From: Exiguobacterium oxidotolerans JCM 12280
Lineage (GTDB): Bacteria > Bacillota > Bacilli > Exiguobacteriales > Exiguobacteriaceae
DNA: 64,000 nucleotides
Assembly: GCF_000702625.1 (NCBI RefSeq)
Contig: NZ_JNIS01000001.1
Span: 806,001 to 870,000 of the forward strand
Direction: 5' to 3'
This document shows, one piece after another, positions 25,878 to 35,893 of the stretch. A program made the position numbers and the translations under genes. Below the pieces are notes generated by a model, which saw only the letters and a list, made by a program, of their open reading frames with translations, was not told where the DNA came from and did not search any database. The number at the start of each line of letters is the position of its first letter. The first letter of the stretch is position 1.

Positions 25878-26028
25878 TCGTTTTCTCCCGTAGCACCTTC
25901 AGTAATGACAAGACCGTGAAGACTCCTAAAAACGTAGCCCATGCCAGCGAAACGCGTGAACCCGACTCTACATACCAGACGATGCTGAGCACCGTCATGA
26001 TGAGTAAGAGGACGTTCAGCCATCTCAT
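25858..26028 (-). CDS. 56-residue two-helix membrane protein coupled to pepA
   Basis: The start ATG overlaps the pepA stop as ATGA, a classic coupling arrangement. The product begins MRWLNVLLLIMTVLSIVWYV and has a second hydrophobic stretch (SLAWATFLGVFTVLSLL). It ends in a basic tail KVLREKTNARHRD. Two membrane helices with a short loop are predicted. It overlaps the DUF429 start by 20 bases. No family is recognised. It is too short for many gene callers, but the tight overlaps on both sides argue that it is real. Confidence 0.7.
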   Translation of the reverse strand: MRWLNVLLLIMTVLSIVWYVESGSRVSLAWATFLGVFTVLSLLKVLREKTNARHRD

Positions 26029-27458
26029 CCTTCTTGTTCAGCGAACCGGTACAGACTTCGAACCATGACACCTGTCGCACCTTTTGGACCAAGCTCCGAT
26101 GCTGATTTTTGCTCTGATGTTCCGGCGATATCAAGATGGAGCCATGGCGTTTTCCCGACGAATTCACCAACGAACGCTCCGCCAAAGATCATGTGTCCCA
26201 TCCGTCCCGGTGAGTTATTTAAATCAGCGACTTCCGACCGGCGCACTTGTTTAATGAATTGATCGACGTACGGCATCTGCCAAATCATCTCGTTCGTCTC
26301 TTTTGTGATGGTTTCAAAACGGCTGTACAAAGCTTGGTCGTTCGTTAAGGCTCCCGTGATTTCTGTCCCGAGCGCAACGAGCACTCCACCCGTCAATGTC
26401 GCGAGATCAATGATCATTTTCGGATTGTATTCTTTTGCATAGGTGACAGCGTCCGCTAAGACGAGACGACCTTCCGCATCCGTATTCAAGACTTCAATCG
26501 TTTTTCCAGCCATCGATGTAATGACATCGTCCGGTTTGAAGGCATCACCTGAAATCATATTGTCCGTTGCCGGAATCACTCCAAGGACGTTGACGTTCGG
26601 CTTAAGTCGACCGAGGGCTTCGAATAAGCCGAGGACGGCTGCTGCTCCCCCCATGTCCCCCTTCATGCCGACGATACCGTCTTTCGGTTTAATCGAGTAA
26701 CCACCTGTATCGAACGTGACACCTTTTCCGACGACGGCGATTGGTGCTGCATCACGCGCCCCTTTATATTCGAGGACGATCATTTTCGGAGGGATCGTCG
26801 AGCCTTGATTGACGGCAAGCATCGCCCCCATGCCGAGTGCTTCCATTTCTTCTTTTTCAATGACTTTTAACGCATGTCCATGACGTTCCGCAATGAAACG
26901 AGCTTCGTCAGCGAGTGCCGGCGCCGTCAGGATGTTCCCAGGCATCGTGACGAGACGACGGGCTAAATTCGTTGCTTCAGCGAGGGCATGCCCGCGTACT
27001 GCTTCTTGCTCCCCTTCATCGGACCAAATCGTCAAATCGAGTTCGTACGAAGTGCTTGGCCCTGTTTTGTAGTGCTTGACGTCATATGTAGCAAGTGCAA
27101 ACGTCTCAGCGATCAACTCGGCAGGTTTGCCCGGGAATGTCGCAGCATCAACCGTGACGTTCGATAGCTTCCGGACTTTTAAAAATTGGGCGGCTTTTCC
27201 TAACAGCCGACGTAATTCATCTTGTGATAGATGGTCCGCTTTACCAAGACCGACAAATAACACACGGGCAATCGTCCCCGTCAACGTCGGCAATAACCGG
27301 AGTTCGCCTTGTTTCGTCGAAATATCTCCACCGCGGACCCACTCATCAAACCGCTCCGGATAAAGTGCCTGAATCCGTTCTTCCATTTGTGCATTTCCTG
27401 AGATACCGACGACGAGTACTTCGATGTCTGCTTGCTGATCTACTTGTTTTAATCGCAT
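26025..27458 (-). CDS. pepA: Leucyl aminopeptidase (M17)
   Basis: This is a 477-residue cytosolic di-zinc exopeptidase. The M17 signature NTDAEGRLVLADA is present near residue 327. GKGVTFDTGGYSIKP and MKGDMGGAAAVLG supply the Lys and Asp metal ligands upstream. The N-terminal regulatory domain spans roughly residues 1-160. It removes N-terminal residues, mainly Leu, from peptides. The start has AAGGGGG eight bases upstream. Confidence 0.93.
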   Translation of the reverse strand: MRLKQVDQQADIEVLVVGISGNAQMEERIQALYPERFDEWVRGGDISTKQGELRLLPTLTGTIARVLFVGLGKADHLSQDELRRLLGKAAQFLKVRKLSNVTVDAATFPGKPAELIAETFALATYDVKHYKTGPSTSYELDLTIWSDEGEQEAVRGHALAEATNLARRLVTMPGNILTAPALADEARFIAERHGHALKVIEKEEMEALGMGAMLAVNQGSTIPPKMIVLEYKGARDAAPIAVVGKGVTFDTGGYSIKPKDGIVGMKGDMGGAAAVLGLFEALGRLKPNVNVLGVIPATDNMISGDAFKPDDVITSMAGKTIEVLNTDAEGRLVLADAVTYAKEYNPKMIIDLATLTGGVLVALGTEITGALTNDQALYSRFETITKETNEMIWQMPYVDQFIKQVRRSEVADLNNSPGRMGHMIFGGAFVGEFVGKTPWLHLDIAGTSEQKSASELGPKGATGVMVRSLYRFAEQEG

Positions 27459-27537
27459 CTTAAAAATCCCCCTTTAGTGTTACTAATAAGTATGAAGTGT
27501 TTTGCGCCATTTTCCAACTGATAGCCATCACGCAAAC

Positions 27538-27551
27538 TGAAAACGCTCTCA
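27538..27551. promoter_or_regulatory. cre-like site between pepA and ptsI
   Basis: TGAAAACGCTCTCA fits TGWAANCGNTNWCA at every defined position. It lies 80 bases upstream of pepA and 263 upstream of ptsI, so its target is unclear. The rest of the 355-base gap up to ptsI holds no gene I can identify, and in particular no ptsH. Confidence 0.55.
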
Positions 27552-27813
27552 TTTTTGACGTTCGGTAATTTGTCGAAATGCACGGCTCCAAACAATTGTT
27601 GCCCGTTTCACAATGTGATAGGATTAACAGGTGAAAAGTACAGGCACTTCATAGAAACGTTCATTTTGGTAACGACAGAAATGTCTACGTTTTCATTCAA
27701 AGGGAGAGTTCGCAGTCGACCCGTTAAGAGAGATGCGTTTATGGGTATCTATAGATAGCAGAGAAACGACGGCGTTGCGGCGAAAAAAACTTACTGAAAA
27801 GAGGGTAATGCAC

Positions 27814-29538
27814 ATGGCACAACATATCAAGGGAATTGGCGCTTCTGCAGGGATCGCGATTGCAAAGGCGTTCGTGATGGAAACACCTGTCTTTGACATT
27901 CCAAACAATAAAATCGAGGATTCAGCGGCTGAAAAAGAACGGTTCCAGGCAGCGATCGCTCAATCAAAAGGTGAACTCGAAATCATCCGTGAGAACACAT
28001 TAAAAGAACTCGGTGCAGACAAAGCAGAAATCTTCTCCGCTCACTTGTTGATCCTTGAAGATCCTGAAATCGTCAGCCAAGTCAACGCAAAAATCGACGA
28101 GGACAAAACGAACGCAGCGCAAGCACTCGACGAAGTCGCACAAATGATGGTGACAATCTTTGAATCGATGGACAACGAGTACATGCGCGAACGTGCAGCT
28201 GACGTCCGTGACGTAACAAAACGGACAATGGCACATCTTCTCGGTATTACATTCGTCACACCTGCACAAATCAACGAAGAAGTCATCATCATCGCAGAAG
28301 ACTTAACACCATCAGACACTGCCCAACTCAACCGGAAGTACGCAAAAGGTTTTGCGACGAACATCGGTGGACGGACGTCGCACTCGGCGATCATGTCACG
28401 TTCTCTTGAAATTCCAGCAGTCGTCGGGACAAAAGTCGTCTTGACTGAAGTCAAACACGGTGATTTCTTGATTCTTGACGGAGCGGAAGGCGATGTCATC
28501 GTCAACCCTTCAAGCGAACAAATCGCAGAGTACGAAGAAAAACGCTCCGCATATATCGCTCAAAAAGAAGAATGGAAAAAACTCAAAAACGAAAAAACAG
28601 TTACAGCAGACGGTCATCACGTCGAGCTTGCAGCGAACATCGGAACACCAAACGATGTCAAAGGTGTGCTTGAGAACGGTGCGGAAGCAGTCGGTCTCTA
28701 CCGGACGGAGTTCCTCTACATGGATGCGGAAACGTTCCCGACGGAAGATGAGCAATTCACAGCATACAAAACAGTTCTCGAGTCGATGGGCGATAAAAAA
28801 GTTGTCATCCGGACACTTGATATCGGTGGAGATAAAGAACTTTCATACCTCGATCTCCCACACGAAATGAACCCGTTCCTTGGTTACCGTGCAATTCGTC
28901 TTTGCCTGGACCAAACAGACTTGTTCCGGACACAACTTCGTGCGTTGCTTCGCGCAAGTGCATACGGCAAACTTGCTGTCATGTTCCCGATGATCGCGAC
29001 ACTCGAAGAATTCCGTGATGCAAAAGCGTTACTTCTTGAAGAAAAAGCGAACCTTCAAAGTGAAGGTGTAACGGTTTCTGACGACATCGAAGTCGGAATG
29101 ATGGTCGAAATTCCAGCGACAGCAGTCATGGCGAAACAATTCGCGAAAGAAGTCGACTTCTTCTCTGTCGGAACAAACGACTTGATTCAATACACGATGG
29201 CGGCAGACCGGATGAACGAAAAAGTTTCGTATCTCTACCAACCGTTCAACCCTGCCATCTTGAACCTCTTAAACAACGTCATCACAGAAGCACACAAAGC
29301 CGGTAAATGGGTCGGTATGTGTGGTGAAATGGCTGGAGAAGAACTCGCACTTCCAATCCTCCTCGGACTCGGACTCGACGAATTCTCAATGTCTGCTTCT
29401 TCTGTCCTTCGCGCACGTAGCTTGATGACGCGCCTGAACAAAACAGAGTGTGAAGCAATCGTTGATCAAGTCCTCGACATGGATACAGCCGAAGACGTCG
29501 TTAACTTCCTCAGCACGACATTCGATATTAAAAAATAA
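27814..29538 (+). CDS. ptsI: Phosphoenolpyruvate-protein phosphotransferase (PTS enzyme I)
   Basis: Enzyme I (574 residues) transfers phosphate from PEP to HPr, starting the sugar PTS relay in the cytosol. The phosphohistidine loop [21 protein letters not shown] lies near residue 190. The PEP-binding barrel shows [33 protein letters not shown] and the active-site Cys motif [13 protein letters not shown] start at 27814 ([11 protein letters not shown]), eight bases after GAGGG; other in-frame starts upstream lack a site. Unusually, ptsH is not next to it. Confidence 0.95.
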   Translation: MAQHIKGIGASAGIAIAKAFVMETPVFDIPNNKIEDSAAEKERFQAAIAQSKGELEIIRENTLKELGADKAEIFSAHLLILEDPEIVSQVNAKIDEDKTNAAQALDEVAQMMVTIFESMDNEYMRERAADVRDVTKRTMAHLLGITFVTPAQINEEVIIIAEDLTPSDTAQLNRKYAKGFATNIGGRTSHSAIMSRSLEIPAVVGTKVVLTEVKHGDFLILDGAEGDVIVNPSSEQIAEYEEKRSAYIAQKEEWKKLKNEKTVTADGHHVELAANIGTPNDVKGVLENGAEAVGLYRTEFLYMDAETFPTEDEQFTAYKTVLESMGDKKVVIRTLDIGGDKELSYLDLPHEMNPFLGYRAIRLCLDQTDLFRTQLRALLRASAYGKLAVMFPMIATLEEFRDAKALLLEEKANLQSEGVTVSDDIEVGMMVEIPATAVMAKQFAKEVDFFSVGTNDLIQYTMAADRMNEKVSYLYQPFNPAILNLLNNVITEAHKAGKWVGMCGEMAGEELALPILLGLGLDEFSMSASSVLRARSLMTRLNKTECEAIVDQVLDMDTAEDVVNFLSTTFDIKK

Positions 29539-29548
29539 GGTTTTTCGG

Positions 29549-29576
29549 ACACGTCCCATCTCGGGGCGTGTTTTTT
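29549..29576 (+). terminator. ptsI terminator
   Basis: ACACGTCCC pairs with GGGGCGTGT across an ATCTC loop and is followed by T6. Confidence 0.88.
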
Positions 29577-29628
29577 GTCGTCTCAAAAGGAATTACTGCT
29601 TCTAGTTAGTAGTGTCCAACACAAATAA

Positions 29629-29652
29629 GGGACGGATTTTAAAATCCGTCCC
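29629..29652. repeat. 24-bp perfect palindrome, copy 1
   Basis: GGGACGGATTTT followed by its exact complement. The core GGACGGATTTT/AAAATCCGTCC recurs at 30049-30072, bracketing a 400-base gene-free stretch. Confidence 0.8.
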
Positions 29653-29861
29653 ACAGCGTGTAGACAAATGCTTATGAAGCGTGAACATGTTAGATCGATA
29701 GGTAATCCGTTCGCGCTTCTCTGTCTCGTCTTCAAAGCGGCAATCTTCCGCGCCGCTACAGCAAAGCTGCAGGGTCGCGACCGATTACTTTTCGCGGTTC
29801 TAAGCGATTCGAGACGGATTGCACTCTATACCGTCTGCATGCCAGGCTTTCCGTCACGATG

Positions 29862-30025
29862 TTACCTAAAAAGTGTCACGTTTCGTTGACTCCTACGGGG
29901 AAAAGTGCGTTTTTAACGCACTTTTAGAGGCAGGCAAGACCCTGCTCATTGGCCGCTAGGACCAAGGAGCAACGGCTTGCGCCTCGCCCGAGGAAAGCAA
30001 CGAAAAAAGACGCTTTTATCTCCCG
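29862..30025. repeat. Intact copy of the dispersed intergenic repeat
   Basis: It contains CACGTTTCGTTGACTCCTAC, a hairpin from AAGTGCG and CGCACTT, the block AGAGGCAGGCAAGACCCTGC, and GCCCGAGGAAAGC with GCTTTTATCTCCCG. It matches the two halves at 905-970 and 2640-2745 that flank the IS3 element. The ptsI-to-MFS gap (29577-30226) holds only such repeats; I see no gene in it. Confidence 0.75.
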
Positions 30026-30048
30026 ATAGAATTTTACCTACAGTCTGA

Positions 30049-30072
30049 AGGACGGATTTTAAAATCCGTCCT
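30049..30072. repeat. 24-bp perfect palindrome, copy 2
   Basis: AGGACGGATTTT followed by its exact complement. It differs from copy 1 only at the outermost base pair. Confidence 0.8.
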
Positions 30073-30089
30073 GATGTTTTCGTTTCAAT

Positions 30090-30193
30090 GAAATCATTTG
30101 ATGCACGAGGCTCCTGCAGGAAAAACCGCAGATGTAAACTGCGCTGTCAGAGACACAAGCCTGAGGAAAGCGAGTACATCTCCAAATGATTTC
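30090..30193. repeat. Short element bounded by an 11-bp inverted repeat
   Basis: GAAATCATTTG at the left and CAAATGATTTC at the right are perfect complements. Between them lies GGCTCCTGCAGGAAAAACCGC ... ACAAGCCTGAGGAAAGCGAG, a divergent relative of the other GC-rich repeats. It lies just downstream of the MFS gene and might also act as its terminator. Confidence 0.6.
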
Positions 30194-30226
30194 TTTTGAG
30201 TCAAATTTTGTTCTTTAACCCTCTTT

Positions 30227-31750
30227 TTATGCTTGTTTCGTTTGTGGTCGATCGCCTTGTTCTTCTTTTAAGATTGGCCGTTCATTACCCATGAAGAACA
30301 CGAAGATGACACCCAGTATCGCCGGAATCAACGCCCACATATAAACAGAGGAAATCGAATCTGCAAGTGCTGTTTTAATCGCTGTCGCCACTTCCGGTGG
30401 CATCTTCGCAAATGCTGCTGCTGTCGGGAACTGTCCACCGTCCGGTGCGCTGCCGCCAGGTAATTGTTCACTAACAGATGACGTAAACGTCCGTGATTGA
30501 ACGATTCCGAGAATCGTTACACCGAGTGTCATCCCGATTGTCCGGAACGTCGAACCCATCGATGTCGCCGCACCACGACGTTTCATCTCGATGCCATTGA
30601 TGCTTGCAAGATTCAATAAAGAGAAACTGAAGCCGACACCAAAACCTAAGATGATCATATAGATTGTAACGGCAGTCCGTGTCGTCTCAAGTGACATCGT
30701 ACTTAATAAATAAACACCAAGAACAAAGAACACGGCCGAGAGCATCATGACATTTCGGAACCCGTATTTATTCGGGAGACGTCCTCCGAGTTGCGCCGAA
30801 ACTACTGAAGCAATCAACATCGGCATCAAGATCAGACCCGAGTTTGTCGCACTGCCGCCAAAGACACCTTGGACGAAAATCGGAATGAAGACACTTGCGG
30901 AGATGAAGACGAATCCATAAAAGAATGCGACCCCTTGCGTCGCTGCGAACAGGCGACGACTGAACAGACTGAACGTAATGACCGGATCAGCCGCCCGGCG
31001 TTCAATCAGACCAAAGAGAATGAACAATGCGAGTGATGCGCCAAATAATCCAAGAATTTGTGGTGAACTCCACGCGTACTCTTTCCCACCGAGTTCAAGC
31101 CCGAGCAGGAACGTGACTAATCCAGCGACCAATGTCGCGGCACCCGCATAATCAATTTTTTGAGTCCGGTGAATCGGTGATTCTTTATAGAATAGAGAAA
31201 CGAGCGCCAATGCAATTAAACCAAGTGGAATGTTGATATAAAACACCCAGCGCCAGTTAATTGCGTCCGTCAAAACGGCTCCAAGCAATGGTCCGAAAAT
31301 ACTTGAAATCCCGAAGACTGCTCCGAACAAGCCACTGACTTTCCCTCGTTTTTCTGGTGGGAAAATATCAAAGATGATCGTAAAGGCAATCGGCATCAAG
31401 GCACCGCCACCTAGTCCTTGAACAGCACGATAAATCGATAACTCTGTAATCGAATCTGCGACACCACAGAGGATACTCCCTGCGATGAAGAGCAACATAC
31501 CGAATAAGAAAAATCGTTTCCGCCCATACATGTCACTTAACTTACCGAAAATTGGCATCCCCGCGACCGTCGCGATCATATAAGCGGACGTGACCCAGGC
31601 ATATTGATCAAAACCATTCAGTTCACTGACAATCGTCGGCATTGCTGTTGCAACAATCGTATTGTCCATCGCCGCTACTAAAATCCCGATCAATAATCCA
31701 AGCACGACATAATTTGTCTTTGTCTTTGTTTCTGTTGTAGTCGAAGCCAT
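30227..31750 (-). CDS. MFS transporter, DHA2 (EmrB/QacA) 14-TM drug exporter
   Basis: This is a 507-residue membrane protein with 14 predicted helices. The DHA2 motif appears in TM1 as MDNTIVATAMPTIVSEL. Motif A is GKLSDMYGRKRFFLFG near residue 70, and motif C is FGAVFGISSIFGPLLG near residue 145. The family exports drugs, dyes or toxic metabolites by proton antiport. It sits after the PTS genes with its own terminator region, and no adjacent TetR/MarR regulator is seen. Substrate unknown. Confidence 0.87.
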   Translation of the reverse strand: MASTTTETKTKTNYVVLGLLIGILVAAMDNTIVATAMPTIVSELNGFDQYAWVTSAYMIATVAGMPIFGKLSDMYGRKRFFLFGMLLFIAGSILCGVADSITELSIYRAVQGLGGGALMPIAFTIIFDIFPPEKRGKVSGLFGAVFGISSIFGPLLGAVLTDAINWRWVFYINIPLGLIALALVSLFYKESPIHRTQKIDYAGAATLVAGLVTFLLGLELGGKEYAWSSPQILGLFGASLALFILFGLIERRAADPVITFSLFSRRLFAATQGVAFFYGFVFISASVFIPIFVQGVFGGSATNSGLILMPMLIASVVSAQLGGRLPNKYGFRNVMMLSAVFFVLGVYLLSTMSLETTRTAVTIYMIILGFGVGFSFSLLNLASINGIEMKRRGAATSMGSTFRTIGMTLGVTILGIVQSRTFTSSVSEQLPGGSAPDGGQFPTAAAFAKMPPEVATAIKTALADSISSVYMWALIPAILGVIFVFFMGNERPILKEEQGDRPQTKQA

Positions 31751-31848
31751 CGACTCACCTCTTTCTTAAAATATAGCTAATCTTCATAATAGCTTACTCA
31801 TTGTATCATCATATGTGCAAATTCTCATTGCTGAATGTTTTGGACTAC

Positions 31849-31885
31849 AAAAAAATCGTATCCGACAATTTCGTCGAATACGATT
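31849..31885 (-). terminator. Terminator of the PTS IICBA gene
   Basis: On the minus strand AATCGTATTCGAC pairs with GTCGGATACGATT and is followed by T7. Confidence 0.88.
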
Positions 31886-31913
31886 TCGAAGTCCCATTAT
31901 TTTTTAAATGACG

Positions 31914-34007
31914 TCATTTAATCTCATACGTGACTTTCTCTCCTGCTTCAACCGTCCGGCCAATATCAACCGTTACTTTCCGGTCACCACTGTTCGTGAC
32001 AATGATCGGTGTTAAGAGTGACGGTACAAGTGGGCGAATTTGTTCGAGATCGACGTTCAGCAGTGGTGTTCCTGGCTCAACTCGATCTCCCGCTTTCGCG
32101 AGTGCTTCAAAACCTTTTCCTTCGAGTGAAACCGTATCGATTCCGATGTGAATTAAAATCTCATCACCATTATCGGCCAGGATTCCAATCGCGTGTTTCG
32201 TTGGGAAGAAGGTCGTGATTTCACCGGACACTGGAGAAACAACATAACCTTCAGTTGGTTCGATTGCATAACCATCCCCCATCATCCGGCCAGAGAAGAC
32301 TTGATCTGGTACATCATCAAGCGAACGGATCGTTCCGCTAAGTGGTGAGACGTATCCGTCACTTGGTACATACTCTCCACCTGATCCTGCTAAGTCTTCC
32401 CGTTCTTCCCCACGTGACTCAGCTCCAGTCGGAACTTGCGGAATCGGGTCAGCTTCTGGTTTTTCAGGTGGTTGATAATTTGGATCATTCATGATTTCTG
32501 CCATTTCCGTCTTGATACCATCTGATTTCGGACCGAAGATGGCTTGGACGTTATCGCCGACTTCTAATACACCGGCTGCTCCAAGTTCTTTCAGACGATC
32601 CTTGTTGACACCCGATTTATCATTAACGGTAATCCGCAGACGTGTGATACACGCATCGAGGTGTTTGATATTCGATGGTCCACCAAACGCTTGCAGAATC
32701 TCATATGGGAGCTCACCAGCCGTCGCACCAGCTGTTGCCGCCCCTTCCTTAATTGCTTCACGTCCTGGAATTTTTAAATCAAACTTCGTGATAACAAAAC
32801 GGAATCCGAAGTAATAAATGACGGCGAAGACTAAACCAACCGGTATAACGAGCCACCAGGCGGTCCTGTTCGGTAAGATGCCGAATAAGGTGTAGTCAAT
32901 CAATCCACCTGAGAAGGTCATCCCGATTTTAACGTTCAAGATGTCCATGATCATAAATGACAATCCTGCAAAAACAGCGTGGACTGCAAACAATAACGGT
33001 GCCACGAACACGAATGAAAACTCGACTGGTTCTGTGATCCCTGTCAGGAACGATGTCAAAGCAGCAGAGAAGTAGAGTCCTTCAACTGCTTTACGACGAT
33101 CTTTCGCAACCGTATGATACATCGCGAGACACGCTGCCGGAAGTCCGAACATCATGAACGGATATTTTCCGGTCATATACGTCCCGGCCGTGAACGGAAC
33201 ACCATCTTTTAACTGAGCGAAGAAAATTCGCTGGTCCCCGTTGACGATCGTTCCGGCTTTATCCGTATACTCACCAAATTGGAACCAAAAACTTGAATAC
33301 CAAATATGGTGAAGGCCGAATGGAATGAGTGACCGTTCGACTAATCCAAAGATGAAGGCTGATAACGTTTCATTTGACTCGATGATTGTTTTCGAAAACG
33401 TGTTAATCCCACTCCCGATCGGCGGCCAGATGAAGGACAGTGCAAAACCAGCGACTAAACTGAATAGCGCTGTTGCAATCGGTACGAACCGTTTACCGGC
33501 GAAGAATCCAAGAAAGTCCGGTAGTTTGATTTTAAAGAATTTATTATAGCTATATGCGGCAATTAACCCCGCTATGATCCCTCCGAATACCCCCATTTGT
33601 AAGGTCGGTATCCCTAATACGGTTGCGTACGATAAGTCACTTGATTGTTGCGCTTCCGAAACTTTTTCCGGTGTGATTTGTAGGAATGAACTGATAACCT
33701 TGTTCATAATCAAGAATCCGACGATTGCAGCAAGCCCTGCGACACCTTCACCATTCGCAAGACCAATCGCAACCCCGACGGCAAACAGTAATCCTAAGTT
33801 CGCAAAGATGATATCCCCTGCGTCTTGCATGACACGCCAGATGACGACGAGCGAATCATTTTCGAGAAAAGGCAGATACTGCGTCAGGTTCGGGTTTTGA
33901 AACGCCGTACCAAACGCCAGTAGAAGCCCCGCTGCCGGCAAGATGGCAACTGGTAACATCAATGCTTTACCAATCCGTTGCAACACTCCGAATACATTTT
34001 TCCACAT
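31914..34007 (-). CDS. ptsG: PTS glucose-type enzyme IICBA
   Basis: This 697-residue fused permease takes up and phosphorylates a hexose, most likely glucose. Residues 1-410 are the membrane IIC domain ([34 protein letters not shown]). IIB lies at about 435-510, with the phospho-Cys in [11 protein letters not shown]. After a flexible Pro/Glu linker, IIA lies at about 560-690, with the active His in [15 protein letters not shown]. The start has AGGAGG. A terminator separates it from the upstream IICB gene, so it probably has its own promoter. Glucosamine or maltose specificity cannot be ruled out. Confidence 0.88.
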   Translation of the reverse strand: MWKNVFGVLQRIGKALMLPVAILPAAGLLLAFGTAFQNPNLTQYLPFLENDSLVVIWRVMQDAGDIIFANLGLLFAVGVAIGLANGEGVAGLAAIVGFLIMNKVISSFLQITPEKVSEAQQSSDLSYATVLGIPTLQMGVFGGIIAGLIAAYSYNKFFKIKLPDFLGFFAGKRFVPIATALFSLVAGFALSFIWPPIGSGINTFSKTIIESNETLSAFIFGLVERSLIPFGLHHIWYSSFWFQFGEYTDKAGTIVNGDQRIFFAQLKDGVPFTAGTYMTGKYPFMMFGLPAACLAMYHTVAKDRRKAVEGLYFSAALTSFLTGITEPVEFSFVFVAPLLFAVHAVFAGLSFMIMDILNVKIGMTFSGGLIDYTLFGILPNRTAWWLVIPVGLVFAVIYYFGFRFVITKFDLKIPGREAIKEGAATAGATAGELPYEILQAFGGPSNIKHLDACITRLRITVNDKSGVNKDRLKELGAAGVLEVGDNVQAIFGPKSDGIKTEMAEIMNDPNYQPPEKPEADPIPQVPTGAESRGEEREDLAGSGGEYVPSDGYVSPLSGTIRSLDDVPDQVFSGRMMGDGYAIEPTEGYVVSPVSGEITTFFPTKHAIGILADNGDEILIHIGIDTVSLEGKGFEALAKAGDRVEPGTPLLNVDLEQIRPLVPSLLTPIIVTNSGDRKVTVDIGRTVEAGEKVTYEIK

Positions 34008-34100
34008 CAGTGATTTCCCTCCTTTTTTTGACCAGACTATTTAGTTCATACCCTGAATCTTTCTTTCGCAAAACTAATCACAACAATTATTTGAAACACA

Positions 34101-34135
34101 AAAAAATGAGCCTCCCGATTTCGGAAGACTCACTT
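34101..34135 (-). terminator. Terminator between the two PTS permease genes
   Basis: On the minus strand GAGTCTTCCG pairs with CGGGAGGCTC, followed by an A and then T7. Confidence 0.87.
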
Positions 34136-34146
34136 TACTTAAAAAC

Positions 34147-35670
34147 TTAAACTGATTTTTCTTGTTTACGTGAATTGATGACGGCTTGGATCTCAGATTT
34201 GATGTTATCTGATTTTGGTCCGTAGATCGCTTGAACGTTGTTACCCACTTCAAGGACACCAGCGGCTCCAAGTTTTTTCAATTCGTTTTTGTCGACTTTT
34301 GATTTATCGAGAACTTCAACACGAAGACGTGTGATACATGCGTCAAGGTGTTTGATGTTTGATTCAGAACCGAGTGCGTCAAGGATGCCTGCTGCGAGTT
34401 CAGAACCTTGAGCCAATGACGTTTCTTGTACTTCATCTTCACGACCTGGTGTTTTCAAGTTGAACTTGCGGATCGCGAAACGGAATCCGAAGTAGTAAAT
34501 GACTGCAAGTACAAGACCGACGACGATGACGAGCCACCACTGCGTACGTCCCGGAAGGACACCGAAGAGAAGGAAGTCAATCAATCCACCAGAGAATGTC
34601 ATCCCGATTTTAACGTTCAAGAGTTGCATTGTCATGAATGAAAGACCTGCGAAAACTGCGTGTACTGCGAACAGGATTGGCGCAACGAATAAGAATGCGA
34701 ATTCGATTGGCTCTGTGATACCTGTTAAGAATGCTGTAAGTGCTGCTGATCCAAGAAGACCACCAACGACTGCGCGACGCTCTGGGCGTGCTTCATGGTA
34801 CATTGCAAGTGCTGCTGCTGGAAGACCGAACATCATGAACGGGAATTTACCAGTCATGAACGTACCAGCTGTTAATGTCACGTTATCTTTCAACTGTGCG
34901 AAGAAAATCGCTTGGTCACCACGGACAAGATCTCCTGCTTTGTTCGTGTACGAACCGAATTCGAACCAGAACGGTGCGTAGAAGATATGGTGAAGACCGA
35001 ATGGAATCAATGAACGTTCAATGAGACCGAAGACGAATGCTGCAAGCGTCGGGTTTTTCTCCATCATAAAGTGAGAGAATGTGTTCAACCCGTCCTGAGC
35101 GAACGGCCATACGAAAACAAGAATTAAACCTGCGAACAATGAAATGACTGCTGTAACGATTGGAACGAAACGTTTACCTGCGAAGAATCCAAGGAACTGC
35201 GGCAATTCAAGATTATGATACTTACCGTAAGCCCAAGCTGCGAGTAAACCGATGATGATACCACCGAAGACACCTGTTTGAAGTGTCGGAATACCAAGTA
35301 CGTTGGCGTAGCCTTGACCGTTAGCAACCATTTCTGGTGTAACGCCGAGCCAAACGCTCATTGTTTTGTTCATGATCAAGAATCCGACGATGGCTGCGAG
35401 TCCGGCTGCGCCGTCTCCTGCTAACCCAATCGCGACACCGACCGCGAATAAGAGTGCTAAGTTACCGAAGATGATGTCCCCGGCTGCTTCCATCAATTTT
35501 GCAACCTTGATGATTGCATCATTTTTTAAGAACTCGAGTTTTGACGTCAAGTTCGGATTTTGCATCGCGTTACCGAATCCAAGTAAGATCCCGGCAGCTG
35601 GCAAAATCGCAACAGGAAGCATTAACGCTTTACCGACACGTTGAAGAACAGCGAAAATCTGTTTGAACAT
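34147..35670 (-). CDS. PTS glucose-type enzyme IICB without IIA
   Basis: This 507-residue permease is very similar to the neighbouring IICBA but ends after the IIB domain. IIC covers residues 1-415 ([34 protein letters not shown]). IIB carries the phospho-Cys in [11 protein letters not shown]. With no IIA of its own, it must take phosphate from another protein, plausibly the IIA of the neighbouring IICBA. It lies directly downstream of glcT and its RAT/terminator, the position ptsG has in B. subtilis, so this is the GlcT-controlled permease. A tandem gene duplication with IIA loss is likely. Confidence 0.85.
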   Translation of the reverse strand: MFKQIFAVLQRVGKALMLPVAILPAAGILLGFGNAMQNPNLTSKLEFLKNDAIIKVAKLMEAAGDIIFGNLALLFAVGVAIGLAGDGAAGLAAIVGFLIMNKTMSVWLGVTPEMVANGQGYANVLGIPTLQTGVFGGIIIGLLAAWAYGKYHNLELPQFLGFFAGKRFVPIVTAVISLFAGLILVFVWPFAQDGLNTFSHFMMEKNPTLAAFVFGLIERSLIPFGLHHIFYAPFWFEFGSYTNKAGDLVRGDQAIFFAQLKDNVTLTAGTFMTGKFPFMMFGLPAAALAMYHEARPERRAVVGGLLGSAALTAFLTGITEPIEFAFLFVAPILFAVHAVFAGLSFMTMQLLNVKIGMTFSGGLIDFLLFGVLPGRTQWWLVIVVGLVLAVIYYFGFRFAIRKFNLKTPGREDEVQETSLAQGSELAAGILDALGSESNIKHLDACITRLRVEVLDKSKVDKNELKKLGAAGVLEVGNNVQAIYGPKSDNIKSEIQAVINSRKQEKSV

Positions 35671-35765
35671 GTGTGTTTCCTCCTCTTAATCTAAAATCTA
35701 GGAATAATGAATAATACCAATGACAGGTTGAAAAAAGTCAGACATCCGACCGATTTTTACAGAAA

Positions 35766-35882
35766 AAAATCAGGCACGAGCGGATTGTAGAACAAAATAC
35801 ACTTATCCCGCGAAATGAATCTAACGGAAATAAACCATTTTGTCCGACTTCCCACTCATGCCTGATCGTATCAGTAACACGT
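35766..35882 (-). promoter_or_regulatory. GlcT-type ribonucleic antiterminator (RAT) and overlapping terminator
   Basis: On the minus strand the leader begins GTGTTACTGATACGATCAGG (35880 downward), the hallmark of BglG/GlcT RNA targets. The 3' part ATCAGGCATGAG (35866-35855) can instead pair with CTCGTGCCTGAT (35780-35769), which is followed by seven T. Antiterminator and terminator are therefore mutually exclusive, as in the ptsG leader of B. subtilis. Confidence 0.85.
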
Positions 35883-35893
35883 AGTCCGTGCGG

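Noticed and set aside
29668-29889. 73-codon open frame in the ptsI-MFS gap
   Set aside because: It has no ribosome site, its composition is not coding-like, and its end runs into the dispersed repeat, so a protein is unlikely.
885-30193. CRISPR array or phage remnant explanation for the repeats
   Set aside because: The repeats are few, long, scattered and internally palindromic, with no regular spacers and no cas or phage genes nearby.
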